From Piscinibacter sp047602365 (GTDB lineage Bacteria > Pseudomonadota > Gammaproteobacteria > Burkholderiales > Burkholderiaceae_C): DNA of 64,000 nt. Below the pieces are notes generated by a model. That model saw only the letters and a list, made by a program, of their open reading frames with translations, was not told the origin of the DNA and ran no database searches. A program made the translations under genes and the position numbers. The stretch is from contig JASGHM010000002.1 in the NCBI GenBank assembly GCA_047602365.1, positions 1,178,001-1,242,000 of the forward strand. The letters are read 5' to 3'. Of the stretch, positions 51,110 through 60,010 are shown piece after piece (position 1 is the stretch's first letter; each line of letters opens with the position of its first letter).

Positions 51110-52368
51110 GAAGCGGCGCAGTATGCCACCGCCCCCTCGCCGGCCCGCCGCCCGGAGGCGAAACAAGCGGTGAGCAGGTAGCCGCCGGTCGGCGCCTCCC
51201 AGTCCAGCATCTCGCCGGCGCAGAACACACCGGGCAAGGCCTTCAGCATCAGGCGATCGTCGAGCGCGTCCAGGCGCACGCCGCCGGCCGTGCTGATCGC
51301 CTCGTCGACCGGCCGTGCCGCGACCAGCGGGATCGGCAGCGCCTTGATCGCCGCGGCCAGCGCGGCGGGGTCGGCGAAGGTCTCGCGCGGCAGCAGTTCG
51401 TGCAGCAGCGCGGCCTTGACACCGTCGATGCCGAGCCGGCTCTTCAGGTGCGTGGACATCGAGCGCGAGCCGCGCGGCCGCGCCACCTCGGCCCGCACGA
51501 ACTCGGCGGCGCGCTCGGGCAGCAGGTCGATCTCGGCGATCGCCCGCCCGCTGGTCAAGATCGTGTCGCGCAGCAGCGGCGACGCGGCGTAGACCAGGCT
51601 GCCCTCGATGCCGGTGGCGGTGGCCACGAACTCGCCGCGCTGCTCGAAGTGCCGGCCGTCGGGCGCGACGCAGCGCAGCGCGACGTTCTTCAGCGGGGCG
51701 CCTGCGAATCGTTCGCGCAGGTGCGCGCTCCAGCCGGCGACGTCGAAGCCGCAGTTCGACGGCTGCAGCGGCGCGATGCCGACACCGCGCCCGGCCAGCA
51801 ATGGCACCCAGGCGCCGTCGGAACCGAGCCGTGCCCAGCTCGCGCCACCCAGCGCCAGCACGATGCAGCGCGCGTTCACGAGGTGCTCGCCCGCGGGTGT
51901 CGCAAAGCGCAGCACATGGTCAGCGGGCGGAGCCTCCCCCCAGCCGAGCCAGCGATGCCTCATGTGGAAACGCACACCGCCAGCGCGCAGGCGATGCAGC
52001 CAGGCGCGCAGCAACGGCGCCGCCTTCATGTCGGTCGGAAAGACCCGCCCCGAGCTGCCGACGAAGGTGTCGATGCCGAGGCCTTTCGCCCAGTCACGCA
52101 TGGCCTGCGGCCCGAAGGCCTGCAGCCACGGCGCCACCTGCTCGCGCGCCAGCCCGTAGCGGCCGAGGAAGGGCTCGATCGCTTCGCTGTGCGTCAGGTT
52201 CAGGCCGCCCTTGCCGGCGAGCAGGAACTTGCGGCCGACCGAGGGCATCGCATCGAACAGGTCCACCGTCACGCCGGCATCGGCCAGCACCTCGGCCGCC
52301 ATCAGCCCGGCCGGGCCGCCGCCGACGATGGCCACGGCGAGCGGTTCGGAATGGAGCGAGGCAGTCAT
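51106..52368 (-). CDS. NAD(P)/FAD-dependent oxidoreductase (BaiN/HI0933-like, TIGR03862 type)
   Basis: A 420-residue flavoprotein with FAD-binding VAIVGGGPAGLMAAEVLADAG at the N-terminus, GRKFLLAGKGGLNLTHSE just after, GSSGRVFPTDMKAAPLLRAWL, VLALGGASWARLGSDGAWVPLLAGRG and C-terminal ALPGVFCAGEMLDWEAPTGGYLLTACFASGRRAGEGA, all hallmarks of the HI0933/YhiN family. Related proteins reduce steroid-type substrates in gut bacteria (BaiN), but most members are uncharacterised. Cytoplasmic. Coupled to tex by a 4-base overlap. Divergent from the DUF1223 gene. Confidence 0.9.
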
Positions 52369-52448
52369 CGCGGGTGGTCGGTTCGAGGGCGGCGCAGTGT
52401 GACACAGCGGGCGCTGTCAGATGCCCGGCGCAGGCCCGACCAAGCGCC

Positions 52449-53168
52449 ATGACGAATCGCCTGATTCCCCTGCTGCTCGCCGCGTTGCCGGCGGCCTTCG
52501 CCCAGGCCCAGAGCTGCAGCGTGCGCAGCGGCGAGGCCGTGGCGCCGCTGGTCGAGCTCTACACCTCGGAGGGCTGCAGTTCCTGCCCGCCGGCCGACCG
52601 CTGGCTCGCCACGCTGCCGCCGGAGCCGGCTGCGGTACCGCTGGCCTTCCATGTCGACTACTGGGACTCGCTCGGCTGGCCCGACCGCTTCGCCACGCCG
52701 GAGTTCACGCGTCGCCAGAACGAGCAGCGCGCGGTCAACGGCGCACGGGTCAACTACACGCCGCAGGTGGTGGTGCAGGGGCGCGACCGGCCGGACTGGC
52801 CGCGGCTGTCGCTGCCGATCGCCGCAGGCACGCCGCTGGTCGACATCGTGCTGCAAGGCGACGGCCGGACCTTCGATGCGAGCGTGCGGCCGCGCCCGGG
52901 CGCGCCCGAGCGCCTGGCGGCGTTCTGGGCGGTCACCGAGAACGGCCACCGCAGCCGCGTGACGGCGGGCGAGAACGCCGGCGAGAAGCTGGCCCACGAC
53001 CACGTGGTGCGCCAGCTGCACCGGGTGCCGCCGTGGAGCGGTGCGGACATCCGCCTGCGCTTCTCGCCCTCGCTGCCGATCGACCCCGCGCATCCGCGCG
53101 CGATCAGCCTGGTGGTGCTCGATCCGGCCAGCGGCCGGCCGCTGCAGGCGCTACGGCTGCGCTGCTGA
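52449..53168 (+). CDS. DUF1223 secreted thioredoxin-like protein
   Basis: A 239-residue protein with a short signal peptide (MTNRLIPLLLAALPAAFAQAQ). Mature start PLVELYTSEGCSSCPPADRWLATL holds a CxxC (CSSC) as in DUF1223, a thioredoxin-fold family of the periplasm of alpha- and betaproteobacteria. Further markers: AFHVDYWDSLGWPDRFATPEFTRRQNEQRAVNG and YTPQVVVQGRD. Function is not established; disulfide chemistry is an inference from the fold. Its 3' end overlaps the convergent ASCH gene by 18 bp. Confidence 0.9.
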   Translation: MTNRLIPLLLAALPAAFAQAQSCSVRSGEAVAPLVELYTSEGCSSCPPADRWLATLPPEPAAVPLAFHVDYWDSLGWPDRFATPEFTRRQNEQRAVNGARVNYTPQVVVQGRDRPDWPRLSLPIAAGTPLVDIVLQGDGRTFDASVRPRPGAPERLAAFWAVTENGHRSRVTAGENAGEKLAHDHVVRQLHRVPPWSGADIRLRFSPSLPIDPAHPRAISLVVLDPASGRPLQALRLRC

Positions 53169-53666
53169 ACCAGTCGCCGCTTGTGGCCAGACGAGATCGA
53201 AATACTCGAGCACCAGCTCGCTGGTCTCGCCGATCTCGAAGCCCTCGCGTTCCGCCTGTTCCGACCATTGCTGGCGGTGCGCCGTCAGCCACCAGCGCAG
53301 CGTCAGATCGCCCTCGCCGGCTGCAAAGGCGAACTGGTCGTCGATCTGATTGAAATGGCGCAGCTCGACATGCGTGTTGCGCACGATCGCGCGCGGATGG
53401 CCGGCGCCATCGAGCACCACGACATGTTCGCCCGGCGCCGGCAGCGCCTCCAGGTCGCGCTCGAAGTCGCGCTTCAGCGTCGCGTGGGCGCGCTTGACGC
53501 CGTTGCCGACCAGCAGCGCGAGTTCGTCGGCCAGGGCACGTGTCGGGCCCAGCGCGGTGGCCGAGAAGCCCTCGACCTTCACGCCGCATTCACGCTGGTA
53601 GGCCAGCCAGAAGGGTTCGATCTGATCGCCGCGACCGGGTGCGGGCGGGTCGTCGGGCCGGGCCAT
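53151..53666 (-). CDS. ASCH-domain protein
   Basis: A 171-residue protein from ATG 53666. The sequence PFWLAYQRECGVKVEGFSATALGPTRALADELALLVGNGVKRAHATLKRDFE and GEHVVVLDGAGHPRAIVRNTHVELRHFNQI then WWLTAHRQQWSEQAEREGFEIGETSELVLEYFDLVWP fits the ASCH fold, a PUA-like beta barrel thought to bind RNA or modified nucleosides; some members hydrolyse N4-acetylcytidine. Cytoplasmic. It starts 11 bp after the SDR stop on the same strand and overlaps the convergent DUF1223 gene tail to tail. Confidence 0.85.
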   Translation of the reverse strand: MARPDDPPAPGRGDQIEPFWLAYQRECGVKVEGFSATALGPTRALADELALLVGNGVKRAHATLKRDFERDLEALPAPGEHVVVLDGAGHPRAIVRNTHVELRHFNQIDDQFAFAAGEGDLTLRWWLTAHRQQWSEQAEREGFEIGETSELVLEYFDLVWPQAATGSAAQP

Positions 53667-53677
53667 GCGCGGCTTGA

Positions 53678-54586
53678 TCAGTCCGCCGCGCGCAGCGCAC
53701 GCCGCAGGTCGGCGCCGATCTCCGGCTTTGCCGCGAACGGGTCGCTGGGGTTGCGGATCAGCATGACGTCCTCGATGCGCGTCTGCACGATGCCCAGCGA
53801 CTTCGGGTGGCTGAAGACGTAGAAACGGTTCTCCTTCACCGCGTCCATCACGAACTGGGCCACCTGCGCGGCCGTCACCTTGCCGCTGGTCACCGCCTTG
53901 TCGGTCATCGCCTGCGCGATCAGCTGGCTCTTCGTCGGCTTGCCACCTTCGGCGAACTCGGCCGGCCGGTTGCGCTGGCTCGCGTGGATGCCGGTGGGCA
54001 CGAAGTACGGGCACAGCACCGAGGCGCCGATCTGGTCGGTGACCAGGCGCAGATCCTGGTACAGCGTCTCGCTGAGCGACACCACTGCGTGCTTGGTGAC
54101 GTTGTAGACGCCCATGTTGGGCATGTTGACCATGCCGGCCATCGAGGCGGTGTTGACGATGTGGCCCTCGTAGGACGGGTCGGCCTGGGCCGCCTCGAGC
54201 ATCATCGGCGTGAACACGCGCACGCCATGCGCCACGCCCATCAGGTTGACGCCGACCACCCACTCCCAGTCCTTCAGCGAATGTTCCCAGATCAGCCCGC
54301 CCGCGCCGACACCGGCGTTGTTGAAGACCAGGTGCGGCGCGCCGAAACGCTCGCGGGTCGCCTCGCCCATCGCCTCTACCTCGGCGGCCTTGGCCACGTC
54401 GAGCCGGAAGCCGAGCACCTGCGCACCGAGGCCCCGGATCTCCTGCACCGCGCGGTCCAGCGCGTCCTGCTGCACGTCGGCCATCACCAGGTTCATGCCC
54501 TCGCGCGCGGCGATGCGCGACAGCTCGAGGCCGAAGCCCGAACCGGCGCCGGTGATGACCGCGGTGCGGCCCTTGATCATCTTCAT
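53678..54586 (-). CDS. SDR-family oxidoreductase
   Basis: A 302-residue classical short-chain dehydrogenase. Cofactor motif TGAGSGFG (about 12-19), NNAG, and the catalytic Ser...Tyr-x-x-x-Lys in NTASMAGMVNMPNMGVYNVTKHAV. An Asp after beta-2 (VMADVQQDAL) favours NAD. The long C-terminus with ENRFYVFSHPKSLGIVQTRIEDVMLIRNPSDPF is shared with a subgroup found near acyl-CoA genes. Overlaps the upstream GST gene by ATGA; probably reduces or oxidises a hydroxy-acyl or alcohol intermediate. Substrate unknown. Confidence 0.88.
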   Translation of the reverse strand: MKMIKGRTAVITGAGSGFGLELSRIAAREGMNLVMADVQQDALDRAVQEIRGLGAQVLGFRLDVAKAAEVEAMGEATRERFGAPHLVFNNAGVGAGGLIWEHSLKDWEWVVGVNLMGVAHGVRVFTPMMLEAAQADPSYEGHIVNTASMAGMVNMPNMGVYNVTKHAVVSLSETLYQDLRLVTDQIGASVLCPYFVPTGIHASQRNRPAEFAEGGKPTKSQLIAQAMTDKAVTSGKVTAAQVAQFVMDAVKENRFYVFSHPKSLGIVQTRIEDVMLIRNPSDPFAAKPEIGADLRRALRAAD

Positions 54587-55515
54587 GTCTTCGCTTCCTT
54601 TCGAATCTGGAACCCGAGGCGGGGAAAGTGCACGTGCAGCGTGCCAGCGCGTTCGTCGTGGCGCCGGATCACCACCTCGTCGTCGTTCAGGCCGACCAGC
54701 GTGCCGGCCACCGGGTCGCGGCCGTAGTCGGTGGGCATCACGGTGACGGGCTCGCCGGCCTCCAAGCCGAGCCCCGGCTCGACAAACGTCGGCTCGTGAT
54801 GGGTGGTGGCCGCGGCCAGCGCGACGGCATCGGCGCTCTTCATCGTCGTCGGGCTGCCGTGGCCGAAGGCGGTCATCCTTGCGTACCAGGTACGCAGGCG
54901 TTCGTTCGGCTGCAGGATGCCGAGCATCGGCGGCGCGAGGTGGATGAACCACAGGCAATGGGCGACCGAGAAGTCGGCGATGCTGGGCTGCGCGCCGCAG
55001 AGGAACCCGCGGCCGTCGGCGAGCTGCTCCTCCAGCCGGCCGAGGTAGGCCTTCAGCGCCACCGTCGCGTCGGCCGCCGTCTGCCGCGTCATGCCGGCGG
55101 TGAAGGGCGCGCGGTCGGCCGCGAAGGCCTTCAGCCCCTCCGGCGGCACGCCGGCCATCACGTGCGTCAGGCCCTGCGGCTGCAACGTGTAGGGAATGAC
55201 GGCCCAGAACAGCGTGAAGTCGGCCCATTGCGCCAGCGTCTGCGCGAGACCGGCGACACCGGCCGGGTACAGCGGCGGCTGTGGCTGGGCGCGGTCGAGC
55301 ACGCGGGCGATCAGCGCGGTGTCGCACCAGACGTCGGCGCCGCGCTGCATGAACGGCGTGCGCCGGTAGCCGCCGGTCAGCGCCAGCACGTCGGGTTTGG
55401 GCATCACGCTGGGCACGTGCACCGAATGCCAGGCCATGCCCTTGGCGCCGAGGATCAGCCGCACCTTCTCCGAGAACGGCGAGTTCGCATAGTGGTGCAG
55501 GATGAACGGGTGCAT
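54583..55515 (-). CDS. Glutathione S-transferase-family protein
   Basis: A 310-residue protein longer than usual GSTs (about 200-230). N-terminal thioredoxin-like domain: FILHHYANSPFSEKVRLILGAKGMAWHSVHVP (catalytic Ser/Cys region SPFSEK) and VLALTGGYRRTPFMQRGADVWCDTALIARVLD. The helical C-terminal domain contains GRGFLCGAQPSIADFSVAHCLWFI. About 80 extra residues at the end (EPVTVMPTDYGRDPVAGTLVGLNDDEVVIRRHDERAGTLHVHFPRLGFQI) form a small beta-rich domain. Between an acyl-CoA dehydrogenase and an SDR, overlapping the latter; may protect against or conjugate a reactive product. Confidence 0.85.
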   Translation of the reverse strand: MHPFILHHYANSPFSEKVRLILGAKGMAWHSVHVPSVMPKPDVLALTGGYRRTPFMQRGADVWCDTALIARVLDRAQPQPPLYPAGVAGLAQTLAQWADFTLFWAVIPYTLQPQGLTHVMAGVPPEGLKAFAADRAPFTAGMTRQTAADATVALKAYLGRLEEQLADGRGFLCGAQPSIADFSVAHCLWFIHLAPPMLGILQPNERLRTWYARMTAFGHGSPTTMKSADAVALAAATTHHEPTFVEPGLGLEAGEPVTVMPTDYGRDPVAGTLVGLNDDEVVIRRHDERAGTLHVHFPRLGFQIRKEAKT

Positions 55516-55523
55516 GCGTGGCT

Positions 55524-57173
55524 TCAGGTCGGCATCGCGCGCGCGACGATCGCATCGAAGGCCACCGCGCCCGGCAGCGTGCCGAAGGCCCGGCCGCCGT
55601 CGCCGCCGAGGCGCGAGCGGCAGAAGGCCTCGAAGACGAAGTCCGGCGCGTGGCGGCGCAGCAGCGAGGCCTGCACCGCCAGCGCGACGTCCTGCGCCAG
55701 GCGCCGCGCCTCGATCTCGTCGACCGTGCCGTCGATACGCGCCGGCAGCGCCTCGGCGAAGCGGTCGAAGGCGGCGCTCGCGCCGCGTGCCGGCGCCAGT
55801 TCGGCCGCCAGCGCCTCGGCCACCGAGCCGCCCTTGCCGCCACCGCGCAGCGCACGCAGCAGGTCCAGCGCCATGATGTTGCCGGCGCCTTCCCAGATCG
55901 AGTTCAGCGGCATCTCGCGGTAGATGCGTGCCATCACGCCCTCGCCAGCCTCCTCGACGTAGCCATTGCCGCCCAGGCACTCCATCGCCTCCTGGGCCAG
56001 CATGCTGCCGCGCTTGCAGACCCAGAACTTGGCCACCGGCGTCAGCACGCGCCGCATCAGCGCCTCGAAGGGATCGTCCTGGCGGTCGATCGCCCGCGCC
56101 AGGCGCAGCGCCAGCGCGGTGGCGGCTTCCGACTCCAGCGCCATGTCGGCCAGCACGTTCTTCATCAGCGGCTGCTCGATCAGCCGCTTGCCGAAGGCCG
56201 AACGCTGCGCCGTGTGGTGCAGCGCCAGCGACAGCGCCTGGCGCATCAGCCCGGCGGTGCCGAGCGCGCAATCGAGCCGCGTCAGCGTGCCCATCTCGAG
56301 GATCTGCGCCACGCCGCGGCCGACCTCGCCGACACGCCAGGCGCTGGCGGCATGGAACTCGACCTCGGAACTGGCGTTGGCGTGGTTGCCCAGCTTGTCC
56401 TTCAGGCGCTGGATGCGGATGGCGTTGAGCGTTCCGTCGGGCAGCACACGCGGCAGGAAGAAGCAGGACAGCCCGCCCTCCTCCTGCGCGAGGATCAGGA
56501 AGGCGTCGCACATCGGCGCCGAGAAGAACCACTTGTGGCCGGTGACCTCCGCGCGCGCGCCCCAGGGCGTCTGCTCGACGACCAGCGCCCGCGTGGTGTT
56601 GGCGCGCACGTCCGAGCCGCCCTGCTTCTCGGTCATGCCCATGCCCATGGTCACGCCGGGCTTGTCGGCCAGGGGCGCGAGTCGCGGGTCGTAGGCGGTG
56701 CTGGCGAGCTTGCCGAACCAGTCGCCGAACACCGCGGCATTGGCACGCAGTGCGGGCGTCACCGCGTAGGTCATCGAGATCGGGCACAGGATGGACGGCT
56801 CGAGCTCGGTGAACTGCATGAAGGCCGCGGCACGCTCGATGTGCGCGCCGGCGCCGCGCGACCACGGCGTGCCATGCAGGCCGGCGCCAACCGCCTCGGC
56901 CATCAGCGCGTGGTAGCTGGGGTGGAACTCGACGCGGTCGACACGGTGACCGAAGCGGTCATGGCTGAGCAGGCGGGGCTGGTGCGTGTTGGCCAGGCGC
57001 GCGTGGGTCTGCCACTCCTGGCTACCCCAGCGCCGGCCTTGTTCGATGCTCTTGGCTTCGTCGCGTCCGGGGAGATGGAAGGCGAGTGCGTCGCGCAACG
57101 GGCGGTTGCTCGCGTAGAGGTTGTAGTCCGTCAGCGGGTTGGGCTGGTTGAAGACATCGTGGGTGATCGTCAC
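55524..57173 (-). CDS. Acyl-CoA dehydrogenase, AidB/isovaleryl-CoA dehydrogenase-like
   Basis: About 549 residues from GTG 57173 (AAGGA 7 bases upstream). Sequence VFNQPNPLTDYNLYASNRPLRDAL at the start, GMGMTEKQGGSDVRANTT (flavin-binding), GHKWFFSAPMCDAFLILAQ, RLDCALGTAGLMRQALSLALHHTAQRSAFGKRLIEQPLMKNVLADMALE and MECLGGNGYVEE..MARIYREMPLNSIWEGAGNIMALDLLRAL identify the AidB subgroup. AidB binds DNA and FAD and was linked to alkylation resistance; other members act as acyl-CoA dehydrogenases. First gene of the ACAD-GST-SDR-ASCH block. Confidence 0.9.
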   Translation of the reverse strand: MTITHDVFNQPNPLTDYNLYASNRPLRDALAFHLPGRDEAKSIEQGRRWGSQEWQTHARLANTHQPRLLSHDRFGHRVDRVEFHPSYHALMAEAVGAGLHGTPWSRGAGAHIERAAAFMQFTELEPSILCPISMTYAVTPALRANAAVFGDWFGKLASTAYDPRLAPLADKPGVTMGMGMTEKQGGSDVRANTTRALVVEQTPWGARAEVTGHKWFFSAPMCDAFLILAQEEGGLSCFFLPRVLPDGTLNAIRIQRLKDKLGNHANASSEVEFHAASAWRVGEVGRGVAQILEMGTLTRLDCALGTAGLMRQALSLALHHTAQRSAFGKRLIEQPLMKNVLADMALESEAATALALRLARAIDRQDDPFEALMRRVLTPVAKFWVCKRGSMLAQEAMECLGGNGYVEEAGEGVMARIYREMPLNSIWEGAGNIMALDLLRALRGGGKGGSVAEALAAELAPARGASAAFDRFAEALPARIDGTVDEIEARRLAQDVALAVQASLLRRHAPDFVFEAFCRSRLGGDGGRAFGTLPGAVAFDAIVARAMPT

Positions 57174-57717
57174 TCGGATTCCTTCCACGTTTGGCGCATC
57201 GCGGCAGGCGGCACCCGGCGGCGGCTCATGCGGTGGCGGTCGGCCTTGCAGGCCGACTGCACTGCGATGCTCGTGCCAGGAGGCGGGCCGCCCAACTCAC
57301 TTCGTTCGCTGCGCTCGCTCCGTTCAAACAAGCGGCGGCAAGTCAGTTCACGAAGCGCGCTGCGCGCGCCGCCCCCTGGCCCTGCGCTTCTCGTCGCCAC
57401 CCAAATCGCCGCCGCCGGGTGCTGCCTGCCGCGAGAACCGCCACCGGTTCCCGCAAAGGCGTGTGCGGGCAGGCTTCCGCGCGCCTGTTCGGCGCTGAGC
57501 AGCGCAGGGCTTGCGGCAGGAGCGCGAAAGCGCGCCTCGTGATCTGATTTGCCGCCGTCTGTCTGAGCGCAGCGAACGCAGTGAGCGAAGCGAGTTGGGC
57601 GGCCTGCCGCAAGCCCGAGCAGCGCAAGGGAGTCGGCCCCTCGGGCCGACCGCCGAAGCGGCGCGCGGAAGCCTGCCCGCACACGCCTTTGCCGCTCGAT
57701 CGCACGCATGAGCAAAC
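57174..57717. other. 544-bp intergenic region filled by repeat-like sequence
   Basis: No frame here resembles a known protein. From about 57285 to 57712 the region is a mosaic of inverted and diverged copies of the same segments (detailed in the next entry). The outer part 57174-57284 is unremarkable GC-rich spacer with the upstream signals of the acyl-CoA dehydrogenase. Confidence 0.7.
57285..57712. repeat. Complex inverted-repeat element
   Basis: Three nested pairs are visible: a perfect 33-bp pair (57453-57485 and 57660-57692), a perfect 14-bp pair GGGCTTGCGGCAGG/CCTGCCGCAAGCCC (57507-57520 and 57603-57616), and a diverged segment of about 65 bp (57287-57353 and the reverse of 57538-57602) with CCCAACTC[A/G]CTTCG and GGCGGCAA[G/A]TCAG[T/A]TCACGA shared. 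This looks like one dispersed intergenic repeat inserted next to an inverted, partly nested second copy. No transposase frame is present. Confidence 0.8.
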
Positions 57718-58737
57718 TCAGATCAACTTCACCAGTTGCTTGCCGAAGTTCCTGCCCTTGAGCAAACCGAGGAAAGCTTCGGGGGCCTCCTCGATGGAAG
57801 GCGCGATCGTCTCGCGGTACTTCAGCTTGCCGGTGGCCACCAGCATGCCGAGTTCCTTCAGCGCCTCCGGCCACACGTCCATGTGCTCGCTGACGATGAA
57901 GCCTTCCATGCGCAGCCGCGACTTGAGGATCAGCGAGGGGTCGGACAGCGGGATCGGCGCGCCGTCGTAGCCGCTGATCATCCCGCACAGCGCCATGCGC
58001 CCGAACGCATTCATGCGGCGCAGCACCGCGTCGAGGATCGCGCCGCCGACGTTCTCGAAGTTGCCGTCGATGCCGTTCGGCGCCGCTTCCGCCAGCGCCG
58101 CGTCGAGCGACTTCGAATCCTTGTGCTGCTTGTAATCGATGCAGGCGTCGAAACCCAGTTCTTCGACCACGTAGCGGCACTTGTCGGCGCCGCCGGCAAT
58201 GCCCACCGCGCGGCAGCCGCGCGCCTTGGCGAGCTGGCCCACCGCGCTGCCGACCGCGCCGCTGGCCGCGCTGACGACGATGGTCTCGCCGGCCTTGGGC
58301 GTGCACAGCTTGACCAGGCCGTACCAGGCCGTGACGCCGGGCATGCCGACCGCGCCGAGGTAGGCCGACAGCGGCACATGCGTGGTGTCGACCTTGCGCA
58401 TCACGCCGGGCTGGCTGCCGTCGACCACGCCGTACTGCTGCCAGCCCCCCATGCCGACGACCTTGTCGCCGACGGCGAACTTCGCGCTCTTCGAATCGAC
58501 CACCTCGCCCACCGTGCCGCCGATCATCACCGCGTCCAGCGGCTGCGGCGCGGCGTAACTCTTGGCGTCGTTCATGCGCATGCGCATGTAGGGATCGAGC
58601 GAAAGGTAGTGGTGGCGCACCAGCACCTGCCCTTCGGCCAGCGCCGACAGCGGCGTCTCGACGAGGCGGAAGTTGCCGACCGTCGCCTCGCCCTGCGGCC
58701 GCGAGGCCAGCAACCATTGTTTGTTGATCGTCGCCAT
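57718..58737 (-). CDS. NADP-dependent oxidoreductase, zinc-independent MDR (CurA-like)
   Basis: A 339-residue enzyme. N-terminal QWLLASRPQGEATVGNFRLVETPLSALAEGQVLVRHHYLSLDPYMRMRM and GGTVGEVVDS fit the leukotriene B4/curcumin reductase group, which lacks the structural and catalytic zinc Cys. Cofactor domain: LGAVGMPGVTAWYGLVKLC, VVSAASGAVGSAVGQLAKARGCRAVGIAGGADKC. C-terminal FIVSEHMDVWPEALKELGMLVATGKLKY. Reduces the double bond of enones or enals with NADPH. It starts 10 bp after the PaaI thioesterase stop in one operon. Confidence 0.92.
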   Translation of the reverse strand: MATINKQWLLASRPQGEATVGNFRLVETPLSALAEGQVLVRHHYLSLDPYMRMRMNDAKSYAAPQPLDAVMIGGTVGEVVDSKSAKFAVGDKVVGMGGWQQYGVVDGSQPGVMRKVDTTHVPLSAYLGAVGMPGVTAWYGLVKLCTPKAGETIVVSAASGAVGSAVGQLAKARGCRAVGIAGGADKCRYVVEELGFDACIDYKQHKDSKSLDAALAEAAPNGIDGNFENVGGAILDAVLRRMNAFGRMALCGMISGYDGAPIPLSDPSLILKSRLRMEGFIVSEHMDVWPEALKELGMLVATGKLKYRETIAPSIEEAPEAFLGLLKGRNFGKQLVKLI

Positions 58738-58747
58738 GGTGTTTCCT

Positions 58748-59185
58748 TCAGTCGGAGGCGTTGAGCCTCTGGATGCGCCGCCCGCCCGCGGGCAGGCCCT
58801 TCATGTACTTGAACGTGCCGCTGGCATGGGCCAGCAGTTCGCCCTTCTCGTCGACCACCGTGCCTTCGGTGAAAGCCAGCGACGCGGTGCGGTGCAGCAG
58901 CTTGCCATGCGCCGTCAGCCGGCCCAGGCCGGCGCGCAGGAAGCTGGTCTTCATCTCGATGGTCACCACGCCGGGCGACTCGGCATGACCGGGCTGGTTG
59001 GGGCTGCGCGCGGCGTGCGCCATCACCACGTCGAGCAGCGTCATCGTCACGCCGCCGTGGGCGACGCTCCACGAGTTGGTCAGCTCGTCGCGCAGCGTCA
59101 GCGCGATCTCGGCCCGCCCGGCCTCGCAGGCGACCAGCTCCATGCCGAGCAGGTCGACGAAGGGGATCTGGGCGAGGAACTGCAT
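58748..59185 (-). CDS. PaaI-family hotdog thioesterase
   Basis: About 145 residues from ATG 59185, seven bp after the SDR stop. Hotdog motifs: MELVACEAGRAEIALTLRDELTNSWSVAHGGVTMTLLDVVMAHAARS (catalytic AHGG-x-LD region) and GVVTIEMKTSFLRAGLGRLTAHGKLLHRTASLAF. Members cleave phenylacetyl- or other aryl-CoA and short-chain acyl-CoA. Middle gene of SDR-PaaI-CurA. Substrate not readable. Confidence 0.88.
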   Translation of the reverse strand: MQFLAQIPFVDLLGMELVACEAGRAEIALTLRDELTNSWSVAHGGVTMTLLDVVMAHAARSPNQPGHAESPGVVTIEMKTSFLRAGLGRLTAHGKLLHRTASLAFTEGTVVDEKGELLAHASGTFKYMKGLPAGGRRIQRLNASD

Positions 59186-59192
59186 GGCCGGT

Positions 59193-59984
59193 TCAGCCGC
59201 CGTGATGCACCGCGCTGACACCGCCGTCGACGGCGAGGATCTGCCCGGTGATGTGCTTGCCGGCTGCCGAGGCGAACAGCAGCGCCGCTCCCTTCAGGTC
59301 GTCGTCGTCGCCGATGCGGCGCAGCGGCGCGGCCTTGGCGAGCCGGTCGGAGCCGATGCGCTCCAGCGTGCCCTTGGTCATCTTGCTCGGGAAGAAGCCC
59401 GGCGCCAGCGCGTTGACGGTGATGCCGTGTTCGCCCCACTCGCCGGCCAGCGTGCGCGTGAAGTTGACCACCGCGCCCTTGCTGGTGCCGTAGGCGATGA
59501 ACTCGACGTCGCCCGAGCCGCTCAGGCCGGCGATCGAGGCGATGTTGATGATGCGGCCGCGCTGGCGCGGGATCATGCTGCGCCGGCCGATCTGCTGGCT
59601 CATCAGGAAGATGCTGCGGATGTTCAGGTTCATCACCTTGTCCCAGGCTTCCAGCGGATAGTCCTCGGCCGGCGCGCCCCAGGTGGCGCCGGCGTTGTTG
59701 ACCAGGATGTCGATGTCGCCCAGGCGCTGCAGCGCCTCGCCGGCGACACGCTCGATCTCGGCAGGCTGGCTCATGTCGGCCGCCACCCAGCGCGCGTCGA
59801 TGCCACGCGCCTGCAGGTGCGCCGCCGCCTCCTCCAGGTCGGAGGCCTTGCGCGAGGTCAGGAAGATCTTCGCGCCGGCCTCGCCCAGCGCCTCGGCGAT
59901 CTGCAGGCCCAGGCCGCGCGAGCCGCCGGTGATCAGCGCGGTCTGGCCGCTGAGGTCGAAGAGTTTCTGGATCGGTGTGCTCAT
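59193..59984 (-). CDS. SDR-family oxidoreductase (gluconate 5-dehydrogenase/FabG-like)
   Basis: A 263-residue classical SDR from ATG 59984. Cofactor motif TGGSRGLG, then SRKASDLEEAAAHL (Arg suggesting NADP), NNAG, IASIAGLSG..FIAYGTSKGAVVNFTRTLAGEWGEHGITVNALAPGFFPS with catalytic Ser-Tyr-Lys, and ITGQILAVDGG at the end. Probably works on 3-hydroxyacyl or similar substrates together with the thioesterase and enoyl reductase that follow. Starts 26 bp after the M3 peptidase stop. Confidence 0.92.
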   Translation of the reverse strand: MSTPIQKLFDLSGQTALITGGSRGLGLQIAEALGEAGAKIFLTSRKASDLEEAAAHLQARGIDARWVAADMSQPAEIERVAGEALQRLGDIDILVNNAGATWGAPAEDYPLEAWDKVMNLNIRSIFLMSQQIGRRSMIPRQRGRIINIASIAGLSGSGDVEFIAYGTSKGAVVNFTRTLAGEWGEHGITVNALAPGFFPSKMTKGTLERIGSDRLAKAAPLRRIGDDDDLKGAALLFASAAGKHITGQILAVDGGVSAVHHGG

Positions 59985-60010
59985 CTCAAGTGTCTCCAGG
60001 GGTCGTGCAG

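Noticed and set aside
57285..57712. CRISPR array or insertion sequence at the repeat cluster
   Set aside because: Repeats are inverted and nested, not regularly spaced direct repeats, and no transposase frame or terminal target duplication is visible.
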